Source: an uncultured Pedobacter sp. (lineage in GTDB: Bacteria; Bacteroidota; Bacteroidia; Sphingobacteriales; Sphingobacteriaceae). Taken from it: a stretch of DNA of 60,099 bases. The stretch's first letter is position 1, and every line of letters begins with the position of its first letter. The notes beneath the pieces were generated by a model. The model worked only from the letters and a program-made list of their open reading frames with translations. It was not told the origin of the DNA and did not search any database. The position numbers and the translations under genes are program-made. The stretch spans positions 1 through 60,099 of the forward strand of contig NZ_CAJYOJ010000070.1 of NCBI RefSeq assembly GCF_913776295.1. The letters run 5' to 3'. Below, one piece after another: positions 16,042 through 25,635 of this stretch.

Positions 16042-16073
16042 CAAATATAATTATTAATCGCTTTGAAACCAAA
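16042..16073 (-). promoter_or_regulatory. Promoter of pdhB
   Basis: On the minus strand TTTG (16070-16073), a 20-nt spacer and TATATTTG (16042-16049) match the consensus. Transcription would start near 16035, about 15 nt before the ATG. Confidence 0.8.
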
Positions 16074-16373
16074 GGCTAAAATGCCTATGTTTTGTAATAA
16101 TTATAAGTGTTTTGACCGATTATTTAATGTATTTTTTGTTAATTCCTTGTAAGGAAAAATATTATTGGGCAATTGGGTTTTTGTTAAGCGTTTTATGTCA
16201 ATGCCTAGGCTTTTTCCAAAATATAACCACCCCTTGCACCTGCTGTCATTTCGTGTGGAATTACGCAGTCAAGAACCATTTGGTGTTCAGTTAAATCTAT
16301 TTAGATCTTTCTACCAGCACAGGCGGGCATCCCGTTTCGTTTCAGTCGAGATAGATGATCTAATCGTTTAGAT
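16074..16373. other. Intergenic region with repeat-like fragments
   Basis: No gene is supported; two overlapping plus-strand frames here are short and lack protein features. Around 16240-16360 are fragments such as CTGTCATTTCG and CGTTTCGTTTCAGTCGAGAT that resemble the segment CGTTTCGACCGCAGTGGAGA near 37984. The inner piece CGGGCATCCCG is palindromic. These look like worn copies of a dispersed intergenic repeat. Confidence 0.4.
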
Positions 16374-16931
16374 TTAATGATTAGGGTTCAATAAACCATA
16401 AATTTCGCTATCCAGAAACTGGCCCCTAAAATAATAGTCTTGTTTAAAGTGCGCTTCCTTTACAAAGCCGTGTTTGATCAGCATCTGCCTGGAAGCATTG
16501 TTTTCTACATTAATGTTTGCACTGATGGTATGCAGGTTGACCTTATCGAAACCAAAATCAATTGAACGTTTTAACGCTTCAGAAATAATTCCCTGCCGCC
16601 AGTAATCAGGATGGAGCATATAACCTATTTCTGCCCGGTGATTCGCAAAGTCGGTACGCCAGTATCCTATGGAGCCAATCATCTGTTCAGGTTGATCTTT
16701 TAAGGCAATTACCCACGCGAGACTATCACCATTTTCATAGCCATTTCTAATCCGTGAGATAAAATCTTTGACTTCAAAAATATCTTGTGGTCTTTCCCTG
16801 TCAATATATTTCATCACCGTTTCATTGGTACGCATAGCAAAGAGTGCTTCGGCATCGGCAAGATCATGTTCGCGGAGGATTAGTCGCTCGGTTTCGAGTA
16901 TGGGGAAATTTGTAAAATTTAAGGTTAGCAT
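16374..16931 (-). CDS. GNAT family N-acetyltransferase (RimJ/RimL-like)
   Basis: The 185-residue protein has the RimJ/RimL pattern: ETERLILREHDLADAEALFA at residues 13-32, a central GSIGYWRTDFANHRAEIGYML strand region, and the acetyl-CoA loop HPDYWRQGIISEALKRSIDF near 115-135, then NNASRQMLIKHGF. It transfers acetyl from acetyl-CoA to an amine, perhaps a ribosomal-protein N-terminus or a small molecule; the target is unknown. Start 16931 gives MLTLNFTNFP; the longer frame reaches into 7-nt-period repeat DNA and is rejected. Confidence 0.88.
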   Translation of the reverse strand: MLTLNFTNFPILETERLILREHDLADAEALFAMRTNETVMKYIDRERPQDIFEVKDFISRIRNGYENGDSLAWVIALKDQPEQMIGSIGYWRTDFANHRAEIGYMLHPDYWRQGIISEALKRSIDFGFDKVNLHTISANINVENNASRQMLIKHGFVKEAHFKQDYYFRGQFLDSEIYGLLNPNH

Positions 16932-16937
16932 TTTTAA

Positions 16938-17110
16938 ATTTAAGAGATTTAACCGCAAAGCAGGCAAAGTTTTTCGCGAAGTATACAAAGTTTTATTTTA
17001 CCACAGAGAAGCAAAGAGATTATCACAGAGGGCACTAAGTTGACGTTTTTCAATCGGGCTCGGTGTGCTCGGTGCTTTTTCCTCAGTGTGCTCGGTGGTT
17101 ATTTTAGTTT
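16938..17110. repeat. Degenerate 7-nt-period array
   Basis: The gap between the GNAT gene and addB-like gene reads as heptamers such as CCACAGA, GAAGCAA, AGAGATT, ATCACAG, AGGGCAC, then repeated CTCGGTG units around 17058-17097. The repeat unit drifts but the period holds for long stretches. Confidence 0.55.
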
Positions 17111-17136
17111 GGATTTAGCACCCTTTGCGGTTGTAA

Positions 17137-19998
17137 CTATTTTCCAAATAAAGTTTTATAAATAGAATATTTGTAGTTATCCTCTACTTTGCTGGCCATA
17201 AAATATGGGGCTTCGAAAAGTTCGGTTAGTTTTTTTCTTAATTCGGCAAGAAATTCCGGCTTGATTTCTTCGAGATAGGCTCCAGATAGCGTTTGCCTGC
17301 CCGATTTAAACCAAACACCATCTGCACTCATGGTTTTTACCACGTAAAGATTTGGTTCTACAAAACTTTTGCCCGAAAATTGTTCGTAAGCATAAGTGTA
17401 TAATAAGGTTTGGATTAGTGCTTTATTAATATGTTTACCATCAGAATTGAATAATTCCGGAATATCTTTAAAAGTTAGTTTGTCGCTACCTGTTTTATAA
17501 TCAATAATTTTAGTCACGCCGTCTTTAACATCAACACGATCGATAAAGCCAAAAATTTTAACGCTGGCTTCTTTTCCTCTTAACGGGAAACTGATCTCGG
17601 CCTCTACCTTTTGCTCGAGACTAATTATCGTAAAAGGGGTTTGCGCTTCATCCTGATTTAAAATGATATTCACATAAGCTTCTACAATAGATAAAATAAC
17701 TTTCTGCATGCCCTTGTATTCCATAATCAGATCGGGGTTTTGGAACATCACCGCGTTAAAGGCTTTTTGTATCAGTTTAGGAACCTGTTTACGTTTTTCT
17801 TTAATCAGCGCAGCAGTAATTTCAGCAGATCTTAAATCTTCGTAAAAGTATTCCATCACTTTATGCAGAATGGAACCAATCTCATTAGCTTCTACCACTG
17901 CGCTGATTTCTTTGGGCTCTTTAATGCCCGCAATGTAATTGAAGAAGAAATCTATCGGATTGGAAATGTACTGGGTAAGGGCTGAAGGTGAAAGCACCTT
18001 TTTCTTATCAAGGTATTTTTGAAGTGTTTCCTGGATAAAAGTATTATTCGTTTTGTCAATTTTTACTTCTTTAAAGGGCTCCGTTTTTACTTCCAGATTT
18101 AGTTCATTATAGGTAAATTCGAAGCCACTTTCATACTCCAGTTGCTTTAAGATTCTGCTCGCTTCGCCGGAAGTAGTTTCATCGGTTAAGCTGTTATAGA
18201 CAAAATTGATATTTTTGGCCCGTTGTAATAGACGGTATACCATATAGGCTGAAATGGCATCCAGGTTTTCGAGAACCGGCAGTCCATAAACACGGCGTAT
18301 TGAGTCTGGGATAAAGCTGTTACCGATAGATGACTTGGGAATAATTCCTTCATTAAAACCTAAAATTACCACTTTGTCGAAATTCAGGTTTCGGGTTTCG
18401 AGCAATCCCATTACCTGGATTCCATTTAAAGGATCGCCTGAAAGTGGTACTGCAATGGCTTGCAGTGATTTTTGCACAAGATAAATGACAAACGGAATTT
18501 CTTCTTTACCGATGTGGTAACTAAAAGTATCGTGCAAACGGTTCAATTCCTGAATGGTTTTTACAAACAGTTCCGCATCGATTTTTTTGAGCGTTTTTGC
18601 ATTTGATAATCGGGTGAGTACATAATCCAGGACATCTAAAAGATGGGTAACCACGTGCTGAGGATCGTCGATTTTCTTAAAAAATGCCTCAAACAGTCCG
18701 CTCTGACGTAAAAGGCGTTTGTGATCAATCTCTACCTGGTTTTCCTCCAATAATGCCGTTAAAATTTTATCACGCATTTTTTGGGTAAGACCGGTTAGGG
18801 GATGGGTTAAAAAAGCTTCTACATTTTTGTAACTTACTTTATCGCGCTGTAAAATCTCGAGTTGACTCGCCAACCACAAATCAATCAAACCAAAAATACT
18901 GGAGGTTGACAAAGCAAAACCCATGGTTACGTTAAGGTCAATCTCTTTTCCGTTTAGGTTGGTTGGTATCGTTTGAAGAGTGGGGATTAATAAACTTTCA
19001 TCTGCCAAAACTACCACTGTTTTTCCAACCGTTTCGGCTGCAGTATAATCCTCTTCTAAGATATTGTTCAGGATTTTAGCCTGTGCAGATTGTCCCTGAA
19101 CCTTAAAAACATTTACCTGGTGCGGGGCCGATTTCATAAGACTTTCCTGGTCGGCAAATTCATTCTTCAAACCAAGTTGACTGATGTTTTTACGGAGGAA
19201 CAGGCCTGCTTCCTGCGAAGTATCGTCTAAATAATACGGATCGGCATCGAAGTAAAACAAGGCTTTACCGGCTTCCTGTAGCTGGGTAAATATTTTTGCT
19301 TCCGCACTGCTCAAAGCATTAAATCCAACAAAAACAATTTTGCCCTTATCAAAATTCGAGATGAATTCCTGGTGATTGGTAATGTCATCAGACAGATGCC
19401 GATAAACAGAACCATTGGTTAAATAGCCCTGCGATTTAAGTGTTGCGTGGTATTTATGATAAAGTTTGGGCATCCTGCGCCACATCTTGATAAAAAGTTC
19501 CTGTTGTTTTTTATGTTTTCCTTCGGAGTAAGAAGTCCAGAACTGGGCAAGAAATTCGTATTGCTCAGGACTTAGATAATCAAAATCTTTATTGATGACC
19601 GATATATCTTCCAGATCGCGATAAAGTTTTTCTGCATCTACCAAGTCGGAATCAATCTGATTAAAATCGCTTAAGATAATTTTTGCCAATGGGAAAAACT
19701 TATGACTGGAAATAGTCTCTAATTTTTCTTCTACAAGCAGTTGATTATAAATGCGATGTATAGTGAAAAACTGCAGGTAAAAATCGGCTATTTTATAACT
19801 GGTAGAACTGGCAAAGAACTCCTGTATGGTAAAAAATGCGGGACTAAAAAATGGTTTACCAATAATATCTGCGAAGTGTTTCTGCAGATATGCCGATGGC
19901 CTTTTATTGTTGAAAACGATGGCGCAGTTTTGCAGCTGGTTTCCAAACCGGGCAACTAAATCTTCGGCAACTTCCTGTAAAAATGGTTTCATCTGCAT
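17137..19998 (-). CDS. AddB-like PD-(D/E)XK nuclease protein
   Basis: The 953-residue protein resembles AddB of the AddAB helicase-nuclease: a superfamily-1-like but degenerate helicase body, and a C-terminal PD-(D/E)XK nuclease region with SALTQYISNPIDFFFNYIAG near residue 672 and FIDRVDVKDGVTKIIDYKTG near 830, which holds the catalytic Asp and D-x-K. With AddA it would process double-strand breaks for RecA loading. Its start lies 2 bp from the end of the addA-like gene, so the pair is co-transcribed. No canonical Walker A was seen at its N-terminus, as expected in several AddB relatives. Confidence 0.87.
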   Translation of the reverse strand: MQMKPFLQEVAEDLVARFGNQLQNCAIVFNNKRPSAYLQKHFADIIGKPFFSPAFFTIQEFFASSTSYKIADFYLQFFTIHRIYNQLLVEEKLETISSHKFFPLAKIILSDFNQIDSDLVDAEKLYRDLEDISVINKDFDYLSPEQYEFLAQFWTSYSEGKHKKQQELFIKMWRRMPKLYHKYHATLKSQGYLTNGSVYRHLSDDITNHQEFISNFDKGKIVFVGFNALSSAEAKIFTQLQEAGKALFYFDADPYYLDDTSQEAGLFLRKNISQLGLKNEFADQESLMKSAPHQVNVFKVQGQSAQAKILNNILEEDYTAAETVGKTVVVLADESLLIPTLQTIPTNLNGKEIDLNVTMGFALSTSSIFGLIDLWLASQLEILQRDKVSYKNVEAFLTHPLTGLTQKMRDKILTALLEENQVEIDHKRLLRQSGLFEAFFKKIDDPQHVVTHLLDVLDYVLTRLSNAKTLKKIDAELFVKTIQELNRLHDTFSYHIGKEEIPFVIYLVQKSLQAIAVPLSGDPLNGIQVMGLLETRNLNFDKVVILGFNEGIIPKSSIGNSFIPDSIRRVYGLPVLENLDAISAYMVYRLLQRAKNINFVYNSLTDETTSGEASRILKQLEYESGFEFTYNELNLEVKTEPFKEVKIDKTNNTFIQETLQKYLDKKKVLSPSALTQYISNPIDFFFNYIAGIKEPKEISAVVEANEIGSILHKVMEYFYEDLRSAEITAALIKEKRKQVPKLIQKAFNAVMFQNPDLIMEYKGMQKVILSIVEAYVNIILNQDEAQTPFTIISLEQKVEAEISFPLRGKEASVKIFGFIDRVDVKDGVTKIIDYKTGSDKLTFKDIPELFNSDGKHINKALIQTLLYTYAYEQFSGKSFVEPNLYVVKTMSADGVWFKSGRQTLSGAYLEEIKPEFLAELRKKLTELFEAPYFMASKVEDNYKYSIYKTLFGK

Positions 19999-19999
19999 A

Positions 20000-22900
20000 C
20001 TATACTAATTTTAATTTGCCTTTAACTGCATAAAAAAGATAGGTTTTAATATTCTGGTAACCCATTTCAGTCAGCAAAACCCTGTAATTATTGACCTGTT
20101 CGATATGCTTTTCGCTTTCTTCAATGGTAAATTTATAGTCAAGGATAATCACCTCATTTTCGTTAATCAAAACCCGGTCAGGACGGTGTAGTTTTCCATT
20201 GGCATCGATAATATTTTTTTCTACAATGCTTTCGCTGGCATTATCTAAAATCTCTTTTAATTCGGGGTGTTCCAATACTTCAAGTGCGGATGAAATTAAT
20301 TTTTGCATTTCTTCCTCCTTGATCACGCCTTGCAAAACCAGGTTGGAGGTATAGTCATCAACTTCTTTTTGTGTACTGGCGCTGGCGAGGATATCGTGCA
20401 GCAAAGAACCTTTTCTTCCTGATTTTTCAATATTCACCAGATGTTTCAAGTGTTTGTCTTCTGAAGGGATGTAAAGTTCGGATAAGCGCGTTGTAGTTGG
20501 ATAACTATCAAGTTTGATCAAATTCGAATCTTCCACCTTATTTTCAATCGTTACAGGTTCTACAATTTCGTACACGCCGTTTTCATCAAACTGCTCATCA
20601 AAAGTGAAATTGATGGCATCGCCCATATTGGATAATTTCAATTCCTTTTTTGCCATGGTAGCGATGTAAAGATAATCTTTGGATCGCGTAGTGGCCACAT
20701 AAAGCATATTTAATGCATCCATGTTATTGTAAAGCAACTCTTCGTAATAGGCCTTTGAAATTGTTGAATCAGCCAGTGCTTCATTGTATTTTAATGGAAT
20801 GCCCTTTAGCTCACTATAAGCCGTTTCTGCTGAAGACACCCAGAAAGTGCCATTAGGTTTACCTTTAATTTCCCAATTACAGAAAGGCACAAAAACAGCC
20901 CTGAAAGCTAAACCTTTCGATTTGTGAATGGTAATAATCTGTATGGCATCGGCACCTTCTGGGGAAGGTAATGATTTTTTAATACCATCTTCTTCCCACC
21001 AGGTCAAAAATGAAAGGATCCCTTTTTCGCCCAGTTTTGCGGCAGAGGCTGTCAAATCTCTAAAAGCAAGCAGGTAGGGTAAGTTGGTGGTGAGATTTTT
21101 TAATCCGTAACTTTCGATCAATATTTCTACCAGTTCGGGTAGGGGAAGCTGTAACCAACTTTGCCAGTTTTCGCACAAAGTTACCGGCAAAACGGAAGTA
21201 AGCGTGCTTAAAGGTTTATTGGTAAGGTTGAGGTAATAACCGGCATCTATCTCTTTGTTGTGCAGCGCATGGTAGAGGGCTATACAATTGGCTTTGTAAA
21301 GCGCCGTTTGCGTTTCCAAACCGATCAGCACCTTTAATGTGTTAATTATAAGCTGTATGGCCGAGTTGTTAGAAATCAATAACGCATCGCCAGACAAAAC
21401 AGGTAAGTTATGCTCCATTAATTTTTTAACAGTTAATAAAGCTTCACTATTCGATCGAACTAAGATTGCAATATCCTTTAGTGCATATTGCTGTTCATTT
21501 TTAAGATAATTTATTTCTTCAACAATATCGTCTAATGCAATATCCCTAAAAACAGTTTCGGTAAAACGGGCTTCATTTGGCGCATGGTTTTTACCAAATT
21601 TTTTAATCTTAATCGTTCCGCCTTTTAGGGTATGGGTTGCAAAGTTCTGTGTAGAGCCATTGTAAATATCGGTTATAATCTGCTGGTAATTTTGTTCTTG
21701 CCACCATCGGGAAATACTTTCAGGTTTGGTCGCCAGATTTTCATTCAGTTCGTTCTGCAAGGTGAGGGGGATGGCCTTGTACAGAAAATTATTGAAGGTG
21801 ATGATGTTTTCAGCACTCCGATAATTCTCTGCTAAACTTTCTTCCAAAACATTTTCTGCGCCAACATCTAATTTGGCATGTTTATGCAAGATGTTCCAAT
21901 CGCCATTACGCCAGCGGTAAATAGATTGCTTGGTGTCGCCAACAATCAGATGATCAATCAGATCCTGGCTCGGTGTGGCCATTGCATTAGTCAACAGTGA
22001 TTTAAAGCTCCCCCACTGACTGGTCGAAGTATCCTGAAATTCATCGAACAAAAAATTACGGTAACGGTTGCCTACTTTTTCCCAGATAAAGGACGGGTTG
22101 TCTCCTGCATCTTCCGTAATTCCCGAAATCAGCTTTTGTGCATCACTGATCAGCAGGTTATCATTTTCGGCCCTATACTCTTTTAAGAGCACGGCGATTT
22201 CCTGCATCAGCCTTAGATAATAAAGGTTTTTATTAAAGGCGATAGCCAGGCTATAGTTTGGCAAATGTGTTAGATAATGCGTTTTTAACTTTTTTAATAT
22301 CGGATTTACCGTATCGTAAGCTTCAGCGAAATTTGCATTTTTCTGAAACCATTCATCTGGTTCGTCAATCAGGTTGAAAAGGGGTTCGATTTTTGAAAAA
22401 TCGCCCCTGGCAACGAGGATCATTTTAGCCAGCGGACTTCTGGATTTTCCTTTCAGGTGTTCTGTTTCTACACCAATTACATTCAGCGCTTCGTTTGCTT
22501 CTGTTGCCAGTGAAACCAGTTCTTCCTCAAAATTTTTGATTTCTGTCTTGGTAAGGCTGATGTATTTTTTAAATAGCTCATCGATATTTTCTAAGCCAAG
22601 CGTATTTACCGCATCTTCAAAAATCTGAAAACGTTCAGAAAATATTTCGCCGATCAGGTTATAAAGTTCAAATTTATAGTTCCAGCTTTTGTTATCGCTG
22701 ATGCGTTCGATGGCCAGATCAATAATCCATTGCAAAAGCTGTTTGTTATGATCTAACGCCTCATCCAGTTTGTTTACCAGATCGTCTTTCACCTTATCAT
22801 AATTCATTTCTAAATTATAATCTGCATTGAGGCCTAGCTCAAAGGCAAAGCCCCTGATTACTTTTTGAACAAAACCGTCGATGGTACTTACCGAAAAGCG

Positions 22901-23218
22901 GCTGTAGTCATGCAGGATTTTACGGTATATTTTATCTGCTTTAAACTGTAGCTCCTGCACGCTTAATATCGGATAGGCCTCCAATATAATTTTCCGATAA
23001 TCGTCTATCTTTTTTGATGTATCACCTTTTGCCAGTCCGAGTAATACTTCCAGTATTCTGGTTTTCATTTCTTCCGTTGCCTTATTGGTAAAGGTTACGG
23101 CCAAAATTTCGCGGTATTTATTATCGCCGCTAAAAAGCAGTTTAAGATAATGTGCGGTTAAACTGAATGTTTTACCGGAACCTGCTGAGGCTTGAAGAAT
23201 TTTGAGGGGCTGGGGCAT
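20000..23218 (-). CDS. AddA-like UvrD-family helicase/exonuclease
   Basis: The 1072-residue protein is a superfamily 1A helicase: Walker A ASAGSGKTFSLTA at residues 10-22, FLFDEFQDTSTSQW near 400 (motif II), LIVGDTKQSIYRWRNGDW near 432 (motif III), IITIHKSKGLAF near 740 and LNMLYVATTRSKDYLYIAT near 850 (motif VI). A C-terminal nuclease region contains LHRPDRVLINENEVIILDYK. It should unwind and resect broken DNA as partner of the AddB-like protein directly downstream (1-bp gap). Lengths are near those of known AddA proteins. Confidence 0.9.
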   Translation of the reverse strand: MPQPLKILQASAGSGKTFSLTAHYLKLLFSGDNKYREILAVTFTNKATEEMKTRILEVLLGLAKGDTSKKIDDYRKIILEAYPILSVQELQFKADKIYRKILHDYSRFSVSTIDGFVQKVIRGFAFELGLNADYNLEMNYDKVKDDLVNKLDEALDHNKQLLQWIIDLAIERISDNKSWNYKFELYNLIGEIFSERFQIFEDAVNTLGLENIDELFKKYISLTKTEIKNFEEELVSLATEANEALNVIGVETEHLKGKSRSPLAKMILVARGDFSKIEPLFNLIDEPDEWFQKNANFAEAYDTVNPILKKLKTHYLTHLPNYSLAIAFNKNLYYLRLMQEIAVLLKEYRAENDNLLISDAQKLISGITEDAGDNPSFIWEKVGNRYRNFLFDEFQDTSTSQWGSFKSLLTNAMATPSQDLIDHLIVGDTKQSIYRWRNGDWNILHKHAKLDVGAENVLEESLAENYRSAENIITFNNFLYKAIPLTLQNELNENLATKPESISRWWQEQNYQQIITDIYNGSTQNFATHTLKGGTIKIKKFGKNHAPNEARFTETVFRDIALDDIVEEINYLKNEQQYALKDIAILVRSNSEALLTVKKLMEHNLPVLSGDALLISNNSAIQLIINTLKVLIGLETQTALYKANCIALYHALHNKEIDAGYYLNLTNKPLSTLTSVLPVTLCENWQSWLQLPLPELVEILIESYGLKNLTTNLPYLLAFRDLTASAAKLGEKGILSFLTWWEEDGIKKSLPSPEGADAIQIITIHKSKGLAFRAVFVPFCNWEIKGKPNGTFWVSSAETAYSELKGIPLKYNEALADSTISKAYYEELLYNNMDALNMLYVATTRSKDYLYIATMAKKELKLSNMGDAINFTFDEQFDENGVYEIVEPVTIENKVEDSNLIKLDSYPTTTRLSELYIPSEDKHLKHLVNIEKSGRKGSLLHDILASASTQKEVDDYTSNLVLQGVIKEEEMQKLISSALEVLEHPELKEILDNASESIVEKNIIDANGKLHRPDRVLINENEVIILDYKFTIEESEKHIEQVNNYRVLLTEMGYQNIKTYLFYAVKGKLKLV

Positions 23219-23294
23219 AATGATATTTCTCGGAAATTTAAACTTACGACAATTTAAAATTTTTCCGAAATCATGATATCAACAATACACCTGT

Positions 23295-24086
23295 TTACGG
23301 TTTTTTCTTCTTTTTGGCTAATGTTTTATGGCTGATCCTGGCAGGTCGTTCGGCCATTTCAATGGGAAGCCCAAGCAAATCGCGGATCACTACCGAGGCA
23401 CATGCGCCACCAAATGCTGCTGGCAGGTAGGAAACCGTGCCATAAGCGGAACGTTTGAAATTGCTCCCATCGGTCATAATCATAGAATTTTTATCCATTT
23501 CTTCGGTGGAGAAAACAGCTTTTATTTTGGCCGCATTGGGAAGTTTATTCAGCCGTTTACGCACATAACTGGCAAAAACACATTGATAAGTATCAGGCAG
23601 CAGGGTAATTCTTAAACGTGTAGGATCCATCTTGCCTCCGGCACCCATTGAACTTACAATGGGGATGTTTTTCTCCAAAGCCGTTCCTAATAAGGTAATT
23701 TTAGGCATTACACTATCAATGCAATCCATAATATAATCGAAATCAGCTTCTAAAATTTCCCTGCATTTTTCTGGAGTAAGAAAAGTATTTACGACGTGCA
23801 GCTTTAATTCTGGATTGATAGACAATAAACGCTCCTGCATAATGGCAGCTTTGCTTACACCATGATTGGTTGCCAAAGCTGGTAACTGCCTGTTACGGTT
23901 GGTGGGGTCAACCACATCACCATCAACGATGGTCATTTCTCCAATTCCTGAACGACAGATAAATTCGGCAGCAAAAGAACCCACTCCACCTAAACCGATT
24001 ACCAGAACATGTTTTGATTGGAGTTTATCTATCCCATCATTACCCACAAGAAGGGCAGAGCGCGAAAGCCAGCTTACATCAGACAT
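23295..24086 (-). CDS. tcdA: tRNA threonylcarbamoyladenosine dehydratase
   Basis: The 263-residue ThiF/E1-like enzyme begins with SRSALLVGNDGIDKLQSKHV, then the nucleotide-binding LVIGLGGVGSFAAEFICRSG near residue 30, DGDVVDPTNRNRQLPA near 55, and the long TcdA-type SSMGAGGKMDPTRLRI near 145. TcdA (CsdL) converts t6A at tRNA position 37 to the cyclic ct6A form using ATP. The C-terminus is Lys-rich. It is preceded at 46 bp by tatD on the same strand, with a small hairpin repeat in between. Confidence 0.92.
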   Translation of the reverse strand: MSDVSWLSRSALLVGNDGIDKLQSKHVLVIGLGGVGSFAAEFICRSGIGEMTIVDGDVVDPTNRNRQLPALATNHGVSKAAIMQERLLSINPELKLHVVNTFLTPEKCREILEADFDYIMDCIDSVMPKITLLGTALEKNIPIVSSMGAGGKMDPTRLRITLLPDTYQCVFASYVRKRLNKLPNAAKIKAVFSTEEMDKNSMIMTDGSNFKRSAYGTVSYLPAAFGGACASVVIRDLLGLPIEMAERPARISHKTLAKKKKKP

Positions 24087-24103
24087 ATTTGTGTATTTAG
24101 CTG

Positions 24104-24128
24104 CATTCTTCGACAGGCTCAGAATGAC
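24104..24128. repeat. Small hairpin repeat between tatD and tcdA
   Basis: CATTCT (24104-24109) pairs with AGAATG (24121-24126) around a GACAGGCTC-containing loop. Elements with the core TTCGACAGGCTCAGAATGACA are widespread short repeats in bacterial genomes; a reversed relative, CGTCATCCTGAGG, is at about 59974. Confidence 0.45.
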
Positions 24129-24132
24129 AGCG

Positions 24133-24789
24133 CTATATTAAACTTAATTTATTCCAGTCGGTAAAAATACGAGCTTTAAGTTCATCTACCGTGCATTTTT
24201 TTAAAATGGCTGCTGCCTGGTAAATTTCCTCAATCGAAATATCAGCATCATCCGTTTCGAGGAAAAAATTATCGGTATTTTGAATCAGCTTTGCTGCACC
24301 AGCGTTTTCTTTCAAGGCAGTCAAACCAAACGAAAGTAGAAATCCTTTGTCCATCATTTGCTTGCCAAGCTCTTCGTTTTTGTTAAAGCCATGGATAATC
24401 ATAGGTACGTTGACTTTCAAACGGCCTTTAATCGCTATTAATTCAGCAAAACATTTAACACAATGTAAAATCAAAGGTTTTTTGACCTTTTCTGCCAATT
24501 CAATCTGCTTTTCCAGAATTTTGATCTGATTCTCCACGTTTTCGCCTCTTAATCGATCTAAACCACATTCGCCGATCTGTTTTACATTTGTTTGGTTGGC
24601 TACAACACTCAGATATTTCATCTGCTGGTCAAGATGGTCAATTTTGGCAAACCAGGGATGTAGACCAACTGAAATGGGTTTTGTTTTCGGCATGGCTAAA
24701 AAGATATCCTGGGTTAACGACAGGCTTTGAATGCTGGTTACCCCACTTTTAGTGGCAACTTTGTGGGTATGTATGTCTAAGAAATCCAT
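24133..24789 (-). CDS. TatD family metal-dependent hydrolase
   Basis: The 218-residue protein is a short TatD relative: MDFLDIHTHK supplies the first metal-binding HxH, SVGLHPWFA follows near residue 41, IGECGLDRLRG near 72 holds the conserved Glu, and later HCVKCFAELI and IIHGFNKN give further metal ligands. The family acts as 3'-5' exonuclease or DNase in DNA and RNA quality control. Length is below the usual 255-265 residues, as is common in Bacteroidota. A TATCTTTG box lies at 24797-24804, only 7 nt before the ATG, so the transcript may be leaderless. Confidence 0.88.
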   Translation of the reverse strand: MDFLDIHTHKVATKSGVTSIQSLSLTQDIFLAMPKTKPISVGLHPWFAKIDHLDQQMKYLSVVANQTNVKQIGECGLDRLRGENVENQIKILEKQIELAEKVKKPLILHCVKCFAELIAIKGRLKVNVPMIIHGFNKNEELGKQMMDKGFLLSFGLTALKENAGAAKLIQNTDNFFLETDDADISIEEIYQAAAILKKCTVDELKARIFTDWNKLSLI

Positions 24790-24796
24790 TTCTATA

Positions 24797-24804
24797 CAAA
24801 GATA
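24797..24804 (-). promoter_or_regulatory. -7 box next to the tatD start
   Basis: TATCTTTG matches TAnnTTTG. No good TTTG is seen at the normal upstream distance. Its position would put the transcription start at or next to the ATG. Confidence 0.45.
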
Positions 24805-24891
24805 GTTAAATGTAAGACGGGCGATGTAACAGCTACCAAGGAAAAACCCAAATGGATTTAAACCTTTCAGCAGAACCAGGTTCCGTTAATG

Positions 24892-24927
24892 ACCAATGAC
24901 CAATGACCAATGACCAATGACCAATAA
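24892..24927. repeat. Tandem 7-bp repeat, five near-perfect units
   Basis: The unit AATGACC repeats about five times without change. This is the youngest-looking of the 7-nt-period arrays. The short minus-strand frame across it is repeat translation, not a gene. Confidence 0.85.
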
Positions 24928-24963
24928 ATGTTGCGCTTCTGTAAAGAAATAGTGAATAACCTA

Positions 24964-24990
24964 TTGAAATGGTAGACTTTACTACTTTTG
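24964..24990 (+). promoter_or_regulatory. Candidate promoter of the thioredoxin-like gene
   Basis: TACTTTTG (24983-24990) fits TAnnTTTG; TTG at 24964-24966 is 16 nt upstream, a little closer than usual. Confidence 0.45.
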
Positions 24991-25008
24991 TTTATTATTC
25001 TAAAGATC

Positions 25009-25542
25009 ATGAAAAAATTAGTTATTTTATTCACCGCCATATTCATTTCGACCACGGCATTTGGTCAGGCGAAAAAAGAAGGCGTTCAGATTTATAAGCC
25101 ACAGGCAGATGCTAAAGCGGATATTGCTGCTGCAGTTGCAAAAGCAGCCAAAGAAAATAAACATGTTTTGTTACAGGTTGGCGGTAATTGGTGTACCTGG
25201 TGTATTGCTTTCCACAATTTGGTTGATAGCACGGCCACATTAAAGAAATACATCAACGATAATTTTGAAACCGTGCTGGTTAATTATAGTCCTGAAAATA
25301 AGAATGAAAGTGTTTTGGCTGGTTTAGGCTATCCTCAACGTTTTGGTTTTCCGGTCTTCGTGATTCTCGACGGAAAAGGCAAAGTATTGCATATTGAAAA
25401 TTCATCTTATTTAGAAACGGAAGAAGTTGGCGCGAACGGTAAAAAGAAAGTAGGGCATGATGTAAAAAAAATTACCTCATTTTTAAAAGGATGGACAAGA
25501 GCGGCTGTTGATCCTGAAACTTATGAAGCTAAAGCTAAGTAG
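25009..25542 (+). CDS. Secreted thioredoxin-like protein
   Basis: The 177-residue protein has a signal peptide (MKKLVILFTAIFISTTAFGQ), then a thioredoxin fold with the active-site CTWC at residues 62-65 (VGGNWCTWCIAFH) and a cis-Pro region RFGFPVFVILDGKGK near 115. It probably acts in the periplasm as a thiol oxidoreductase or disulfide chaperone. The ATG at 25009 is chosen because the longer frame begins with the TTG of the promoter box. The gene runs into a 7-nt-period array and then a bidirectional terminator. Confidence 0.87.
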   Translation: MKKLVILFTAIFISTTAFGQAKKEGVQIYKPQADAKADIAAAVAKAAKENKHVLLQVGGNWCTWCIAFHNLVDSTATLKKYINDNFETVLVNYSPENKNESVLAGLGYPQRFGFPVFVILDGKGKVLHIENSSYLETEEVGANGKKKVGHDVKKITSFLKGWTRAAVDPETYEAKAK

Positions 25543-25577
25543 GTTTAAGGTTGAGGGTGTAAGGTTTAAGGCTGAAT
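25542..25577. repeat. Degenerate 7-nt-period array
   Basis: Directly after the stop codon the DNA reads GGTTTAA, GGTTGAG, GGTGTAA, GGTTTAA, GGCTGAA, five heptamers with a shared GG start. Confidence 0.65.
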
Positions 25578-25597
25578 CAAAATGGAGCCTAAAGTAG

Positions 25598-25631
25598 AAA
25601 GCCTTTCAGATTTTCACATCTGAAAGGCTTT
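25598..25631. terminator. Bidirectional terminator
   Basis: AAAGCCTTTCAGAT (25598-25611) pairs perfectly with ATCTGAAAGGCTTT (25618-25631). It lies between the thioredoxin-like gene and the convergent small acidic gene. Confidence 0.85.
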
Positions 25632-25635
25632 CTTG

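Noticed and set aside
24892..24927. Possible CRISPR array
   Set aside because: The units are 7 bp, contiguous and without spacers; no cas genes are present anywhere in the window.
24867..25055. Minus-strand frame with WSLVIGHWSLVI-like repeats
   Set aside because: It is the translation of the AATGACC tandem repeat and overlaps the thioredoxin-like gene.
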